The notes beneath the pieces are model-generated. The model saw nothing but the letters and a program-made list of their open reading frames with translations. It searched no databases and was not told where the DNA came from. A program made the position numbers and the translations under genes. Positions 7,841 to 16,196 of a DNA stretch of 36,512 bases are shown one piece after another. Position 1 is the first letter of the stretch, and each line of letters begins with the position of its first letter. The DNA lies in the NCBI GenBank assembly GCA_012719345.1, contig JAAYAN010000176.1, forward strand, positions 1 to 36,512. Direction: 5' to 3'. Origin of the DNA: Ignavibacteria bacterium (GTDB lineage: Bacteria; Bacteroidota; Ignavibacteria; Ignavibacteriales; Melioribacteraceae).

Positions 7841-10806
7841 TTTTTAAGCTCTTTTATTTTTTCGGTAGCTTGTTTTCCATAATCATCGTTTTTATGCCTG
7901 CTGATAACAGCAGAATACATTTCGCGGGCTTTTGCATTATCGCCAAGTTTTTGATAGCACTCACCCAATTTTAAAAGCGAATTTGTGTACCACTCATCGT
8001 AAATTGAAAAAACCGAACGAACCCTTACAAATGCCGAAACGGCTTCGTTTATTTTATCCTGTTCCATTAATGTGATTCCATAATAATACTGAGCTTCGGC
8101 TCCTACATCATCCAGTTTTTTTTCGCCCAGTTCCCTGAAAAGATCTTCAGCTGACTCGTATTTCCCTCGCGCCAATTCAAGAACTCCCATTTCTATTCTT
8201 GCCTTATCCGAAAACACATTTCCGTCGTAATACATTATCAGTTTATTTAGATTATCATATGCGGATGCAACATTATTCTGCTCAATATTAATTAAAGCTT
8301 TCAAATAATAAATTTCGGCCGATTTTTCGGACAGCGGCATTTTTTCTGTTACTTTATTGTAAATATTTAATGCCGACTGTAAATCCGAATCAGTTGTATA
8401 AATCTTTCCGGCTTCTACTGCCGATGAAACCATTAATTCTGTTCCGGGAAAATTATTAATTACGAAATTAAAATTATCGAGCGCTTCTTTTTTTACTCCT
8501 GTTTCAAGATAACATTTCCCTTTCCAGAAATATGCGTCGGGAACCAGCTTGCTTTTTGAGTACTGGGTTATCAGCATATTGAAATTATTTATTGCATCGG
8601 CATACTTGTTTGAGTTGAAAAGGATTTCGCCTTTCTTGAAAATAATCTGATCGGTAAATTCGAAATTTCTGTTATCATTTAAAAAATCATCCAGCAGTTT
8701 TACAGCTTGTTCAGGTTGATTTTTTGCTAGATATGAATATTGAATTCCGTTAATTGCATCAAATAAAAATCCTGCCGAAGGATATTTTTCCAGAATTTTC
8801 TTATAATAAACAATTGCCGAATCGTACTGGCTTAAATTAAAATACGAATCGCCAATTGAATAATAAGCTAAAGGAGTGATAGCTGAATTTCCGTAATTTG
8901 AAAACAGAAATTTGTAATTTGTAATTGCCTCGTTATATTTTGCAGATTTAAAATAAATCCATCCGATAAAATATTGCGATTCGTCCAGATAACGGGATTG
9001 CGGATAAAGCTGCTGAATAGCGCTGAATTCTTTTATTGCAGCATCATAGTTTCCGCTGTTGAATAATGCCTGCGCATACTGGTAATGAACATTGTCTAAT
9101 TCTTTATATTTCACATTTTCTCTTATAACTTCTTTGTATTGAGCCGAAGCTTCATCAAATTTCTTCAGCGCAAAATAACAGTCTGCCAGCCTTACTTTTG
9201 CATCAATAATTCTCTTATCGCTCTTTCCGTTTTTAACAAATTCACTAAAAAAGTTCATCGCATCGGCATATTTCTTAATATTATAATTGGAATACCCCTT
9301 CCCGTATAAAACATCAAGTTTCTTTTTTAATTCTTTTGAATCTACAAGATTGTAATATTTTAATGCATCGCTGTATTTTTTTTCGGAAAAATTAATTTCG
9401 GCAAGATAGAAAGGGATATTTTCGTTTTTACTTCCCGAAGAAAGTAATCCTTCAAGGATTTTTTTCGAATCGAGCATTTTGTTTAAATAAAAAAGTGATA
9501 TAGCTTTTCCTGCAAGCGCTCTGTTTTTAAACTCATCGGAAAGTTTTTTTATAACCAGAACACTGTCAAAGTATTCAGCCGCCGGAGAAAATTCTTTTCT
9601 TTGCAACGACATTTCCCCAAGAATTATTAAAGCTGCAGCTTTTGTCTGCTTTTTTTCAGTAACATTTGCCTTTGTTAAATATTGCTGCGATTTCTGTATT
9701 TGATTATTCTCAAGGTATATCAAACCGAGTTTTATCCGCGCAACTTCTGCAAGATCTGTTGCGGGATATTTTTCGAGGAATGACTCGTATATTTTAATTG
9801 CAGCTTTACTGTCCCGTGCCATCCTCTTTGATTCTGCCGCCAAATAAAAAGAATTAATCGCAATCGAATCAGAAGCAGATGTTTTTAACTCTTCAAAGAT
9901 TTTATATGCCTCATCATATTTTGCCGTACTGAAATAGACTCTGGCTATCCCGAAGTTTACCATTTCAATTGTAACTGAATCTGGTGCCGATTTTAAGATT
10001 TCCGAATATTTTTCTTTTGCCTCATTATATTCTTTCAGCTGGAAGTATGAATTAGCCATTACAAGATCTGCTTCCGTTTTATTTTTTTTATCCAATTCAT
10101 TAATTCGCGGATCGCTTAATTCGAGAACCGTATTTTCAAAACGTCCCGAGCGGTAATAACAATATCCTATCCGTAGCTGGGCAGTTGGGCATAACTCGCT
10201 TTCAGGATAATATGATAAAAGCTGGTCGTAATATTTAATAGCAGATGAATAATCTTTTTTCTTCTCATTCAATTCAGCAGCCGAAAATATTGCATATTCA
10301 ATCAATTGGTTTTTCTTGCCATATGAAATTGATTTAACAAGCATAGTTTCCGACTTTTCTGTTTCGGACAGGAAATCGTAAGTTTTTCCTGTATAGTAAT
10401 AGACTTCTGGGGCATAGTAACTGTAAGGATATTTGGTTAAAAATTCATTGCTTTTAAGAATTACTTTTTCATTCTCCCCGCTTTCGAAATAACCTTTTAC
10501 CAAATCGTATAAAACAGGTTCACTAAAAGCAGAATGTGGATATTTTCTTGTGAAATTTTCGAATGCTGCAACTCCTGCATCCTTCATTCCCATTTCAAAA
10601 AAGCATTTCGAGTAATAATAGTAGGCAGTCGATTGCAGTTCTTCATTTTCATATTTATTTGATAAAATATTCAGGAATATTTCCTGAGCTTCTGCATATT
10701 TTTTATTTAATAATAACTTTTCACCTTCCGCGAATGAAATAATTTTCTGTTGCGGGAATATCAATTCTGCAAGAAGTAAGAACATCAGGGAATATGGTTT
10801 TATCAT
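7837..10806 (-). CDS. Large periplasmic TPR-repeat protein (YbgF/BamD-like repeats)
   Basis: A signal-like N-terminus (MIKPYSLMFLLLAELIF) leads into nearly 970 residues of tandem TPR-like helical pairs. Many repeats have the form Y..A..Y..[IL]L..YP.S......A...[IL]G..Y, for example AFENFTRKYPHSAFSEPVLY, FLEKYPATDLAEVARIKLGL and AIQQLYPQSRYLDESQYFIG. This is the repeat flavour of YbgF (CpoB) and BamD, which act as protein scaffolds in the periplasm. It is the first gene of the envelope operon and overlaps the outer-membrane barrel gene as ATGA. The pairing suggests that it holds or assembles the barrel or couples it to the peptidoglycan, by analogy with CpoB. No enzymatic domain is visible. Confidence 0.8.
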   Translation of the reverse strand: MIKPYSLMFLLLAELIFPQQKIISFAEGEKLLLNKKYAEAQEIFLNILSNKYENEELQSTAYYYYSKCFFEMGMKDAGVAAFENFTRKYPHSAFSEPVLYDLVKGYFESGENEKVILKSNEFLTKYPYSYYAPEVYYYTGKTYDFLSETEKSETMLVKSISYGKKNQLIEYAIFSAAELNEKKKDYSSAIKYYDQLLSYYPESELCPTAQLRIGYCYYRSGRFENTVLELSDPRINELDKKNKTEADLVMANSYFQLKEYNEAKEKYSEILKSAPDSVTIEMVNFGIARVYFSTAKYDEAYKIFEELKTSASDSIAINSFYLAAESKRMARDSKAAIKIYESFLEKYPATDLAEVARIKLGLIYLENNQIQKSQQYLTKANVTEKKQTKAAALIILGEMSLQRKEFSPAAEYFDSVLVIKKLSDEFKNRALAGKAISLFYLNKMLDSKKILEGLLSSGSKNENIPFYLAEINFSEKKYSDALKYYNLVDSKELKKKLDVLYGKGYSNYNIKKYADAMNFFSEFVKNGKSDKRIIDAKVRLADCYFALKKFDEASAQYKEVIRENVKYKELDNVHYQYAQALFNSGNYDAAIKEFSAIQQLYPQSRYLDESQYFIGWIYFKSAKYNEAITNYKFLFSNYGNSAITPLAYYSIGDSYFNLSQYDSAIVYYKKILEKYPSAGFLFDAINGIQYSYLAKNQPEQAVKLLDDFLNDNRNFEFTDQIIFKKGEILFNSNKYADAINNFNMLITQYSKSKLVPDAYFWKGKCYLETGVKKEALDNFNFVINNFPGTELMVSSAVEAGKIYTTDSDLQSALNIYNKVTEKMPLSEKSAEIYYLKALINIEQNNVASAYDNLNKLIMYYDGNVFSDKARIEMGVLELARGKYESAEDLFRELGEKKLDDVGAEAQYYYGITLMEQDKINEAVSAFVRVRSVFSIYDEWYTNSLLKLGECYQKLGDNAKAREMYSAVISRHKNDDYGKQATEKIKELKK

Positions 10807-11028
10807 CTTTTTTTCCGACTTTAAGTTAAACTAAAAGAATCAGTAAAACATTCTTATAAGATTTTTGTTTCAATAATAATCTGCCAATAGGCATATAAGT
10901 AGAATAATTATTATTTTTTTTAATTGATTTTAATATAATAAAAAGTGATATTAAGTTAAAGTTATTTCTAAAGTAATATATTTAACATATTGTTTTATAA
11001 TAATTAACAACAAATATAGGAGGAGGCT

Positions 11029-11607
11029 TTGAAAAAAACATCGTATTTTTTGGCAATCATATTTCTTATTTCTTACACCTCGGCTCAGTCTATCAGAATC
11101 GGACCGACTGTAGGTTACACATTTCCAAATAGTCAGGATTTAGACATTCAAAGTGTAATTGATAAATCTTTGGAATTTGATGGGGATATGCATTTTGGTG
11201 CAAAGTTAAAAATAGGCCTGCCAATGCTGCCTGTTACTATTACAGGAGGATTCCAGTATGCAAAATTGAGCGGAAGCTTTAATAATCTTAGTACCGAGCA
11301 GACTATTTATGTTGTTTCTGCCGGAGGTGAGTTTGCTTTTATTCCAGGTCCGATACAGCCTTACGGTGCGCTTGATTTAATGTATACTTCATTTGGCGAA
11401 TTTAAAACTTCAAACTTATCTTTATCCGAATCAAACGGACGCTTCGGCATCGGTTTTGGAGCTGGAGTAGATATCAAAATATTACCAATGGTTGATCTCG
11501 ATCTTTCTGTAAAATACGCATTACATAATTTGATTGGAAAAGAAGACGGAGAAGAAAGTTTTAATACTGCAAATGTTTCGTTGAGTGTTTTATTTAATGT
11601 CTTATAA
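11029..11607 (+). CDS. Small outer-membrane beta-barrel protein
   Basis: Translation starts at a TTG at 11029, clearly marked by a very strong ribosome site (AGGAGGAGG) about four bases upstream. The 192-residue product has a signal peptide (MKKTSYFLAIIFLISYTSA, cleavage before QS), then glycine- and aromatic-rich alternating strands: IRIGPTVGYTF, GAKLKIGLPMLPVTITGGF, YGALDLMYTSF, FGIGFGAGVDIKI. This is the OmpW/OmpA-N-terminal-like eight-strand barrel pattern; the exact family is not resolved. It is monocistronic, transcribed away from the TPR operon, and ends at a strong terminator 5 bases after its stop. Confidence 0.75.
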   Translation: MKKTSYFLAIIFLISYTSAQSIRIGPTVGYTFPNSQDLDIQSVIDKSLEFDGDMHFGAKLKIGLPMLPVTITGGFQYAKLSGSFNNLSTEQTIYVVSAGGEFAFIPGPIQPYGALDLMYTSFGEFKTSNLSLSESNGRFGIGFGAGVDIKILPMVDLDLSVKYALHNLIGKEDGEESFNTANVSLSVLFNVL

Positions 11608-11612
11608 AAAGA

Positions 11613-11648
11613 AGCCCCGCATCTGCGGGGCTAAACTTTATTTTTTTT
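11613..11648. terminator. Bidirectional intrinsic terminator
   Basis: AGCCCCGC (11613-11620), loop ATCT, and GCGGGGCT (11625-11632) form a perfect 8-bp GC-rich stem. A T run (11641-11648) follows on the plus side and an A run (11606-11610) lies before it, so it can end both the plus-strand barrel gene and the minus-strand TPR gene whose stop is at 11647. Confidence 0.9.
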
Positions 11649-12405
11649 ACATTGTATCTAATTCATACTTACAAAGCTGACCGTAAGCCTTGTCATTCAA
11701 ACCTGCTTTGAAATTTTCTTTTGCCTTTTCATTCTGACCTTTAAATTTGAATGCCAATCCTTTATAGTAAAGCGCTGCTGCTTTAGGCATTTTATCAAGA
11801 TTATTTAAAGCATTATCGGCAGCTTGTATCGCCTCATCATATTTGGCAAGATCAATATACACTTCTGCTAACGAAATATAAGCTTTATCAAATTTTGAAA
11901 CTTCAACTGCTTTACGGAAATATTCAGCAGCTTTTTCATAATTCCCATTTGTTTTGGATTCATGCCCTAAGCTTGTATATGCTTTTGCAATGTTATCTTT
12001 AGCCATATTTTTATGACTTTTATTGTTACTCATTTTTTCAAATTTTTCATAGTTTTCAATTGCCTGAAGAAATTGATTTGATGAAAAATAAACTCCCCCT
12101 AAACCATTATATCCTTCTGGGAAATCAGGATTCTGTTTTACACATTCTTTAAATGCTGCTTCTGCTTCATTTAATTTGTAAAGTTTTTTATATGTAACGC
12201 CCATCTGATAATAAACTCTGTAATTTTTTGAAGTCTTTAATGCTTCACTATACTTACCTAAAGCTCCTTGAAAATTTCCGGCTTTCAACAGGTTGTTGCC
12301 TTCGTTATAAAATTTTTTAGCATCAGGATCCATTTCTTTATCTTGCGCAATCATTGCAATTGTAAAGAAAAATAAAAGCATCACTTTCATTAAAGTTTTT
12401 GTCAT
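11647..12405 (-). CDS. Secreted TPR-repeat protein
   Basis: The 252-residue protein begins with a signal peptide (MTKTLMKVMLLFFFTIAMIA, cleavage before QDKE), followed by about six classical TPR units: AKKFYNEGNNLLKAGNFQGA, YYQMGVTYKKLYKLNEAEAA, GYNGLGGVYFSSNQFLQAIE, AKAYTSLGHESKTNGNYEKA, AYISLAEVYIDLAKYDEAIQ and AALYYKGLAFKFKGQNEKAK. These are canonical 34-residue TPRs, unlike the YbgF-type repeats of the large TPR gene. It is probably a periplasmic scaffold with unknown partner. Transcribed alone, it lies between tRNA-Leu upstream and the shared terminator downstream. Confidence 0.8.
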   Translation of the reverse strand: MTKTLMKVMLLFFFTIAMIAQDKEMDPDAKKFYNEGNNLLKAGNFQGALGKYSEALKTSKNYRVYYQMGVTYKKLYKLNEAEAAFKECVKQNPDFPEGYNGLGGVYFSSNQFLQAIENYEKFEKMSNNKSHKNMAKDNIAKAYTSLGHESKTNGNYEKAAEYFRKAVEVSKFDKAYISLAEVYIDLAKYDEAIQAADNALNNLDKMPKAAALYYKGLAFKFKGQNEKAKENFKAGLNDKAYGQLCKYELDTM

Positions 12406-12437
12406 TTTAGCACCTTTTTTTATTCGTGAAAAGCTTG

Positions 12438-12521
12438 TGCGGAAGACGGGACTTGAACCCGTACGCCCTACCGGGCACTACCCCCTCAAGATAGCGTGTA
12501 TACCAATTTCACCACTTCCGC
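12438..12521 (-). tRNA. tRNA-Leu(GAG)
   Basis: The acceptor strands GCGGAAG and CTTCCGC pair fully with discriminator A. The anticodon stem CTATC/GGTAG encloses the loop TTGAGGG with anticodon GAG. A long variable arm (class II, GCCCGGTAGGGC) and a T-arm CGGG-TTCAAGT-CCCG are present. CCA is not encoded. The 84-base length is normal for tRNA-Leu. Confidence 0.95.
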
Positions 12522-12583
12522 AAAAAAACTGTCGAAAAATAGTCTTCAATAATGTTAAAATCAACATAATAAGTTATTAAATC

Positions 12584-12613
12584 AAAAAAAAATTGCTCGA
12601 AAACTTGTTTTCG
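12584..12613 (-). terminator. Weak intrinsic terminator after the sigma-factor operon
   Basis: On the minus strand a short inverted repeat (CGAAAAC, AA, GTTTTCG at 12613-12598) is followed after five bases by a run of nine T (12592-12584). The stem is AT-rich, so the prediction is modest. It lies 30 bases past the stop at 12644 and before the tRNA-Leu. Confidence 0.4.
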
Positions 12614-12643
12614 TATACAATCTCACTTTTTTTTTTGTTCCAA

Positions 12644-13096
12644 TTACTCTTTACCAGCGCGTTTTTTCATCATCTTTCTTATTTCCATTTTAAAATCTTT
12701 TTCAAACAACAGGTACTTAAGTATTTTTTCATTATTCAAAATATCTGATAAAGAATTAAAATAGTTCAACCTTTCTTTTACAATTAAAAGATCGATATTT
12801 AGGATTTGATCATTTATTTTTGCGATATTGGCAGTTTTATTCGACATAAGATTTCTGGCTGCTTCAAGCAGCGAATCTTTCTCGCTTATTAATTTTAATA
12901 TATTCTTGTTATGCTGATTTTTTCTTGCTATCAGTTTAATACTTGCTTCTTCATCAATTTTTAAATATTCAATCAGTTTGATGTTTTTTAATTCTTCAAT
13001 TTTCTCATGACTGATGTTGTTTTTTTGATTTGTTTGAGCAAAATTAATGCTTGATAAAATCAGAACTGTAAATAATAACTTTAATGTTGTTTTCAT
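12644..13096 (-). CDS. Small secreted helical protein, Spy/CpxP-like
   Basis: The 150-residue product has a signal peptide (MKTTLKLLFTVLILSSINFA, cleavage before QTNQ). The mature part is almost wholly helical and charged, with several heptad-like stretches (EKIEELKNIKLIEYLKIDEE, NDQILNIDLLIVKERLNYF) and a very basic C-terminus (MEIRKMMKKRAGKE). Shape, size and location after an ECF sigma factor and a membrane protein resemble periplasmic Spy/CpxP-type chaperones or metal-sensing helical proteins. The LTxxQ signature of that family is not visible, so this is resemblance only. It lies 8 bases after the putative anti-sigma gene. Confidence 0.55.
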   Translation of the reverse strand: MKTTLKLLFTVLILSSINFAQTNQKNNISHEKIEELKNIKLIEYLKIDEEASIKLIARKNQHNKNILKLISEKDSLLEAARNLMSNKTANIAKINDQILNIDLLIVKERLNYFNSLSDILNNEKILKYLLFEKDFKMEIRKMMKKRAGKE

Positions 13097-13104
13097 ATTA
13101 TCAC

Positions 13105-13608
13105 CTATCTTATGTCTAATGTAATTTGAAAATCGTCAGCTATCTGTTCAATTTCTGCAAATGCCGCATTATTTAAATAATAATCGACAGCTGAGGTTAT
13201 TTTTATGTTTTCATATGTTTTTTCAATAATTGAATTTTCCGATATTGCAGCAAAATTGTATTCGTCCTGCTGTACAACTTCATCGTAGTAATTTAAATAT
13301 GCCATATCATAATTTTTTGAATAATCTTTAAAGTCTGATAAACTATAAATAACTGTTAAAGCGGCAATAAAAAGAGATGAAAAACCGGCAATGGCATATT
13401 TATAATGCTTAACTTTAATTCTATTTTTTTCCAGACTTCTTCCAATCAAAGAATCGAAATAGTTTTCCTTTAATTCGATAGAATTGTAATCCTTAAGTAA
13501 ATTCAGTTTATCAAATACTTTTTCATCAGTTTCTGATATTTTCTGTTTATTACCATTGAATTCTTGCTGAATTCCAAGTTTATCTGCTTCTTTTTTAATA
13601 AACTTCAT
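13105..13608 (-). CDS. One-TM membrane protein, probable anti-sigma factor
   Basis: The 167-residue protein has an acidic and basic N-terminal half predicted to be cytoplasmic (about 1-70), one membrane helix at about 70-90 (YAIAGFSSLFIAALTVIYSL), and a periplasmic tail rich in Tyr, Asp and Glu. It has no zinc-binding HxxxCxxC motif, so it is not a classical ZAS-type anti-sigma factor. The call rests on position: its start overlaps the end of the ECF sigma-factor gene by 14 bases, the usual arrangement for a sigma/anti-sigma pair. Confidence 0.6.
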   Translation of the reverse strand: MKFIKKEADKLGIQQEFNGNKQKISETDEKVFDKLNLLKDYNSIELKENYFDSLIGRSLEKNRIKVKHYKYAIAGFSSLFIAALTVIYSLSDFKDYSKNYDMAYLNYYDEVVQQDEYNFAAISENSIIEKTYENIKITSAVDYYLNNAAFAEIEQIADDFQITLDIR

Positions 13609-14173
13609 AATTCATCCGTTTTAATATTTTAGTTATTGCATGATGATAATTTGCCTTTAGAGATCCTTCCGTTTTCCCTGTAACTTTTGATATTTCATTG
13701 TAATTCATTCCTTCAAAATGACGCAGCAGAAAAACCTCGCGCTGTTTTATCGGCAATCCGCCAAGCACTTCATTTAGTTTTTCCAATTTTTGCTTATCCT
13801 CAAGATTTTTAACAATATCATTGCTATCTTTTTTAGTAACATTTTCTATAGAGAAAAATTTTTTAATGTATTCTTTCCTCAAATAATTTATAGTTTTATT
13901 TGCAGTAATCCTATAAATCCAAGTTGATAATTCCGATTCGTATCTGAAAGAACTTATTTTATTATAAATTGTAATAATTACTTCCTGCGCAATTTCGTCG
14001 GCATCAAAATGATTACCTGTCATTCTTCGAGCATGCCAATAAATGTTTTTTTGATATTTCTTAACTAATTGTTCAAATGCGTATCTGTTACCTTTTTTAA
14101 AACTTTCAATTAATTCTGCGTCTTTCACATCAATCCGGATTTTAACTACGCAAATATGACAAATTTTATTCAT
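13595..14173 (-). CDS. ECF (sigma-70 family, RpoE-like) sigma factor
   Basis: Region 2 lies at about residues 20-90: FEQLVKKYQKNIYWHARRMT, then DADEIAQEVIITIY and FRYESELSTWIYRITANKTI. Region 4 lies at about 135-190: LPIKQREVFLLRHFEGMNYN, followed by EISKVTGKTEGSLKANYHHA. Regions 1.2 and 3 are absent, as in ECF sigma factors (192 residues is normal). The start is unsure: the ATG at 14173 lacks a ribosome site and begins with an unusual MNKICHICVVKIRID. A GTG 15 codons later (VKDAELIESF) fits the family length better. It heads a three-gene unit with the putative anti-sigma gene and a Spy-like gene, and probably also controls the divergent Spy-like gene 83 bases away. I could not assign an ECF promoter. 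Confidence 0.88.
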   Translation of the reverse strand: MNKICHICVVKIRIDVKDAELIESFKKGNRYAFEQLVKKYQKNIYWHARRMTGNHFDADEIAQEVIITIYNKISSFRYESELSTWIYRITANKTINYLRKEYIKKFFSIENVTKKDSNDIVKNLEDKQKLEKLNEVLGGLPIKQREVFLLRHFEGMNYNEISKVTGKTEGSLKANYHHAITKILKRMNYEVY

Positions 14174-14256
14174 AAAAGGTTTAAAGATTTAATTTTAAAC
14201 TATTTAAAGGATTTTTATGTCATAATTTGCACAACAACAATTTGGGAGAATATAAA

Positions 14257-14721
14257 ATGAAAGTTAAAACGTGGATTCCTTTTTTTGTGATTTTATTTAC
14301 AGTATCATCATTTAGCCAGAAATTTGGGAAACGTAATGATTGTGAAAACAATTATAGATTTCAGGGGAAATGCATAGTGCCGGACTTGACCGATGAGCAA
14401 CTACAAGCAATTGAGGATATAAAGTTAAATTACCGCGAAAAAGTGATAGATATTAAAACAAAGATCGAAAAGAACAAAATTGAGATTGAGAAAATTCTGA
14501 ATTCAAAGGAAATAGACTTGGAAGAAATAAAAAGATTCATGAAAATAAATGCTGAACTGCTTACAAAAATAAGAGAAACAAGAATCGATATGACGTTTGA
14601 AATTTCTGGGAAATTGAATCCTGAGCAAAAAGAATTATGGATAAAAAAACATTTAGATAAAAGAAAATATTTGCGGGATCTGGGAAAAAGCAGAAAATTC
14701 AGAAACAGACAAATTGATTAA
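14257..14721 (+). CDS. Spy/CpxP-like periplasmic protein (LTxxQ family)
   Basis: I chose the ATG at 14257, eight bases after GGGAG, over an upstream TTG at 14227. This gives a 154-residue protein with a signal peptide (MKVKTWIPFFVILFTVSSFS, cleavage before QKFG). The mature part holds two LTxxQ-like motifs, LTDEQLQAI near the start and LNPEQKELW near the end, flanking long charged helices (EKVIDIKTKIEKNKIEIEKI). That is the signature of the Spy/CpxP/'heavy-metal resistance' periplasmic chaperone family. A Cys pair (CENNYRFQGKC) precedes the first helix and may form a disulfide. It is divergent from the ECF sigma gene and ends at a clear terminator; regulation by that sigma factor is inference. 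Confidence 0.75.
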   Translation: MKVKTWIPFFVILFTVSSFSQKFGKRNDCENNYRFQGKCIVPDLTDEQLQAIEDIKLNYREKVIDIKTKIEKNKIEIEKILNSKEIDLEEIKRFMKINAELLTKIRETRIDMTFEISGKLNPEQKELWIKKHLDKRKYLRDLGKSRKFRNRQID

Positions 14722-14760
14722 CAAAAATAGTCCCCACTTCAAATAATAATAAATCCTAAA

Positions 14761-14790
14761 AATCCGGTTTTATTTACCGGATTTTTTTTA
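14761..14790 (+). terminator. Intrinsic terminator after the Spy-like gene
   Basis: AATCCGG (14761-14767), a nine-base loop, and CCGGATT (14777-14783) followed by a run of eight T. It lies 40 bases after the stop at 14721. Confidence 0.85.
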
Positions 14791-14937
14791 ATCTAATTTT
14801 GTTCTAATAAGTCATATTTCTTACAAACTATTAATATTGTGTTCAATATCATTTTTTTTAATGTTCATTTTACTTAAGATTGCCTTTAATTAATCGATTA
14901 TAATGTATAATTCAATTTATAAATTAGGAGAACCAGA

Positions 14938-16074
14938 ATGAAAAAAATAATTACACTTTTTGGAATCGTGCTTGTTTTATTTTTATCGAGTTGCAGCAAA
15001 GACAGCGGCAACACCCCAGAAGCAGAAGACACATCCAACACAGATATTCCAGCTAACCCCTCAAACATTACTGTTCCGGAACCGACAATTAATAACATAC
15101 AGCCTACGGCAAACATAACTCCGGCTGCAAATAACCCGGGAAGAATTCAAGTTAACTTAACCGGATTAATCAATCCTGCAACACAAAACCCTATTAACCT
15201 TTTTTATAACGCAGCAAATCCAGGTGCATCTAATATTTTTATAACTGAAGACGGAGTTGTTAAAGGACTGAAAGTTACAAAAGTAAGTACCGGAAATGTA
15301 TTGAATGCAGATGTTGTATTTACAGTTGATAATTCCGGAAGTATGGACGAAGAAGCAGATTCTGTTGCTGCAAGTATTACAAAATTTGCAGCTTACTTGC
15401 AGGCAAGCGGGTTAAATGTCCGTTTTGCAGTTGTAGGTTATGATGTTTACGGTGAGGTAGCCGGAGGTGTTAATTTTACATCTGCAGAGCAGATTGACCA
15501 TTACTTAAATAAACGTACAAGTTATTATGGATATACTGTTTCCGGTACAAATAGAACAGTAGGCTTCTTTGGCAGCGACAGTGCAACAATAGAAAACAAA
15601 GCAAACGGTTATGCCAGCGAAGTTTCTGATGAAAATGGTGTTGTAGCTGTTTTATTTGCCGACGCAAATTATAACTGGAGAGCCGGCGCTCAGAGAATTT
15701 TTATAAACTTTACAGATGAACCAACCTTTACAGGAACTAACTATTATTGGAATACAGCAAAACTTATTTCAACAATAGGCGGAAAAGCTACAGTGCATAC
15801 AGTTTTTAGTGAAGACACTACGTATTACAGCAGCTACTGGGATGAATCCGCAGAAAGACCTTGGGAAATGAGCAAAGGTACCGGAGGTACGATTAAGTTT
15901 ATTGATTCTTATGCTACCGGCCTCGATCTAACAAATCTTCCAGTTGCAGGTGCCCTTTCAAACAGTTATTTGATTGAATACACTGCCGGCTCAACAGGCA
16001 AATCGCATACTGTAATAATTACAATTATTGAAAGCAGTGCCGATGGCAAGCGAGAGTATACAATAAGTTATTAA
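14938..16074 (+). CDS. Lipoprotein with von Willebrand factor A (vWA) domain
   Basis: The start at 14938 is fixed by TTAGGAG eight bases upstream. The signal peptide ends in a lipobox (FLSSC, Cys at residue 19), followed by a Ser/Asp/Thr/Pro-rich linker to about residue 65. The vWA domain covers about residues 115-360 and carries a complete MIDAS DxSxS motif (VDNSGSMDEEADS at about 130). A later Asp-rich strand (FINFTDEPTF) may give the further metal ligand. Such vWA lipoproteins bind ligands through a divalent cation and serve in adhesion or surface complexes in Bacteroidota. The C-terminal YTAGSTGKSHTVIITI part looks like a final beta sandwich. It is monocistronic, with a terminator 20 bases downstream. 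No partner is adjacent. Confidence 0.85.
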   Translation: MKKIITLFGIVLVLFLSSCSKDSGNTPEAEDTSNTDIPANPSNITVPEPTINNIQPTANITPAANNPGRIQVNLTGLINPATQNPINLFYNAANPGASNIFITEDGVVKGLKVTKVSTGNVLNADVVFTVDNSGSMDEEADSVAASITKFAAYLQASGLNVRFAVVGYDVYGEVAGGVNFTSAEQIDHYLNKRTSYYGYTVSGTNRTVGFFGSDSATIENKANGYASEVSDENGVVAVLFADANYNWRAGAQRIFINFTDEPTFTGTNYYWNTAKLISTIGGKATVHTVFSEDTTYYSSYWDESAERPWEMSKGTGGTIKFIDSYATGLDLTNLPVAGALSNSYLIEYTAGSTGKSHTVIITIIESSADGKREYTISY

Positions 16075-16095
16075 AGTTTATATTCTTGAAAGTAA

Positions 16096-16132
16096 AAAAA
16101 GGCTGAGTACAAAATTATTCAGCCTTTTTTTT
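16096..16132 (+). terminator. Intrinsic terminator after the vWA lipoprotein
   Basis: GGCTGA (16101-16106) pairs with TCAGCC (16119-16124); flanking A and T runs extend the stem, which ends in eight T. It is placed just after the stop at 16074. Confidence 0.85.
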
Positions 16133-16146
16133 ATTTGAATTTTATA

Positions 16147-16196
16147 TGCCGGATGAACCCCCGTTTCAAATCGGGACGCACTAACAGGATGCTGAA
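16147..16196 (-). repeat. tRNA-Pro-derived fragment at the 3' end of the GIY-YIG ORF
   Basis: On the minus strand GTTAGTGCGTCCCGAT (16185-16170) matches the D-loop/anticodon-arm part of the degenerate tRNA-Pro copy at 16551-16616 (GTTAGCGCGTCCCGAT) at 15 of 16 positions, followed by a related partial palindrome. The flanking CAGC and CCGG also fit the same tRNA register. The stop codon of the GIY-YIG ORF is the TAG inside this fragment, and its last residues (SASC) are encoded by it. Acceptor and T-arms are lost, so it is not a functional tRNA. Confidence 0.6.

Noticed and set aside
14880-14911. Sigma-70-like promoter (TTGCCT, TATAAT) before the vWA gene
   Set aside because: Spacing is about 20 bases and AT-rich DNA makes TATAAT frequent; too weak to list as a feature.
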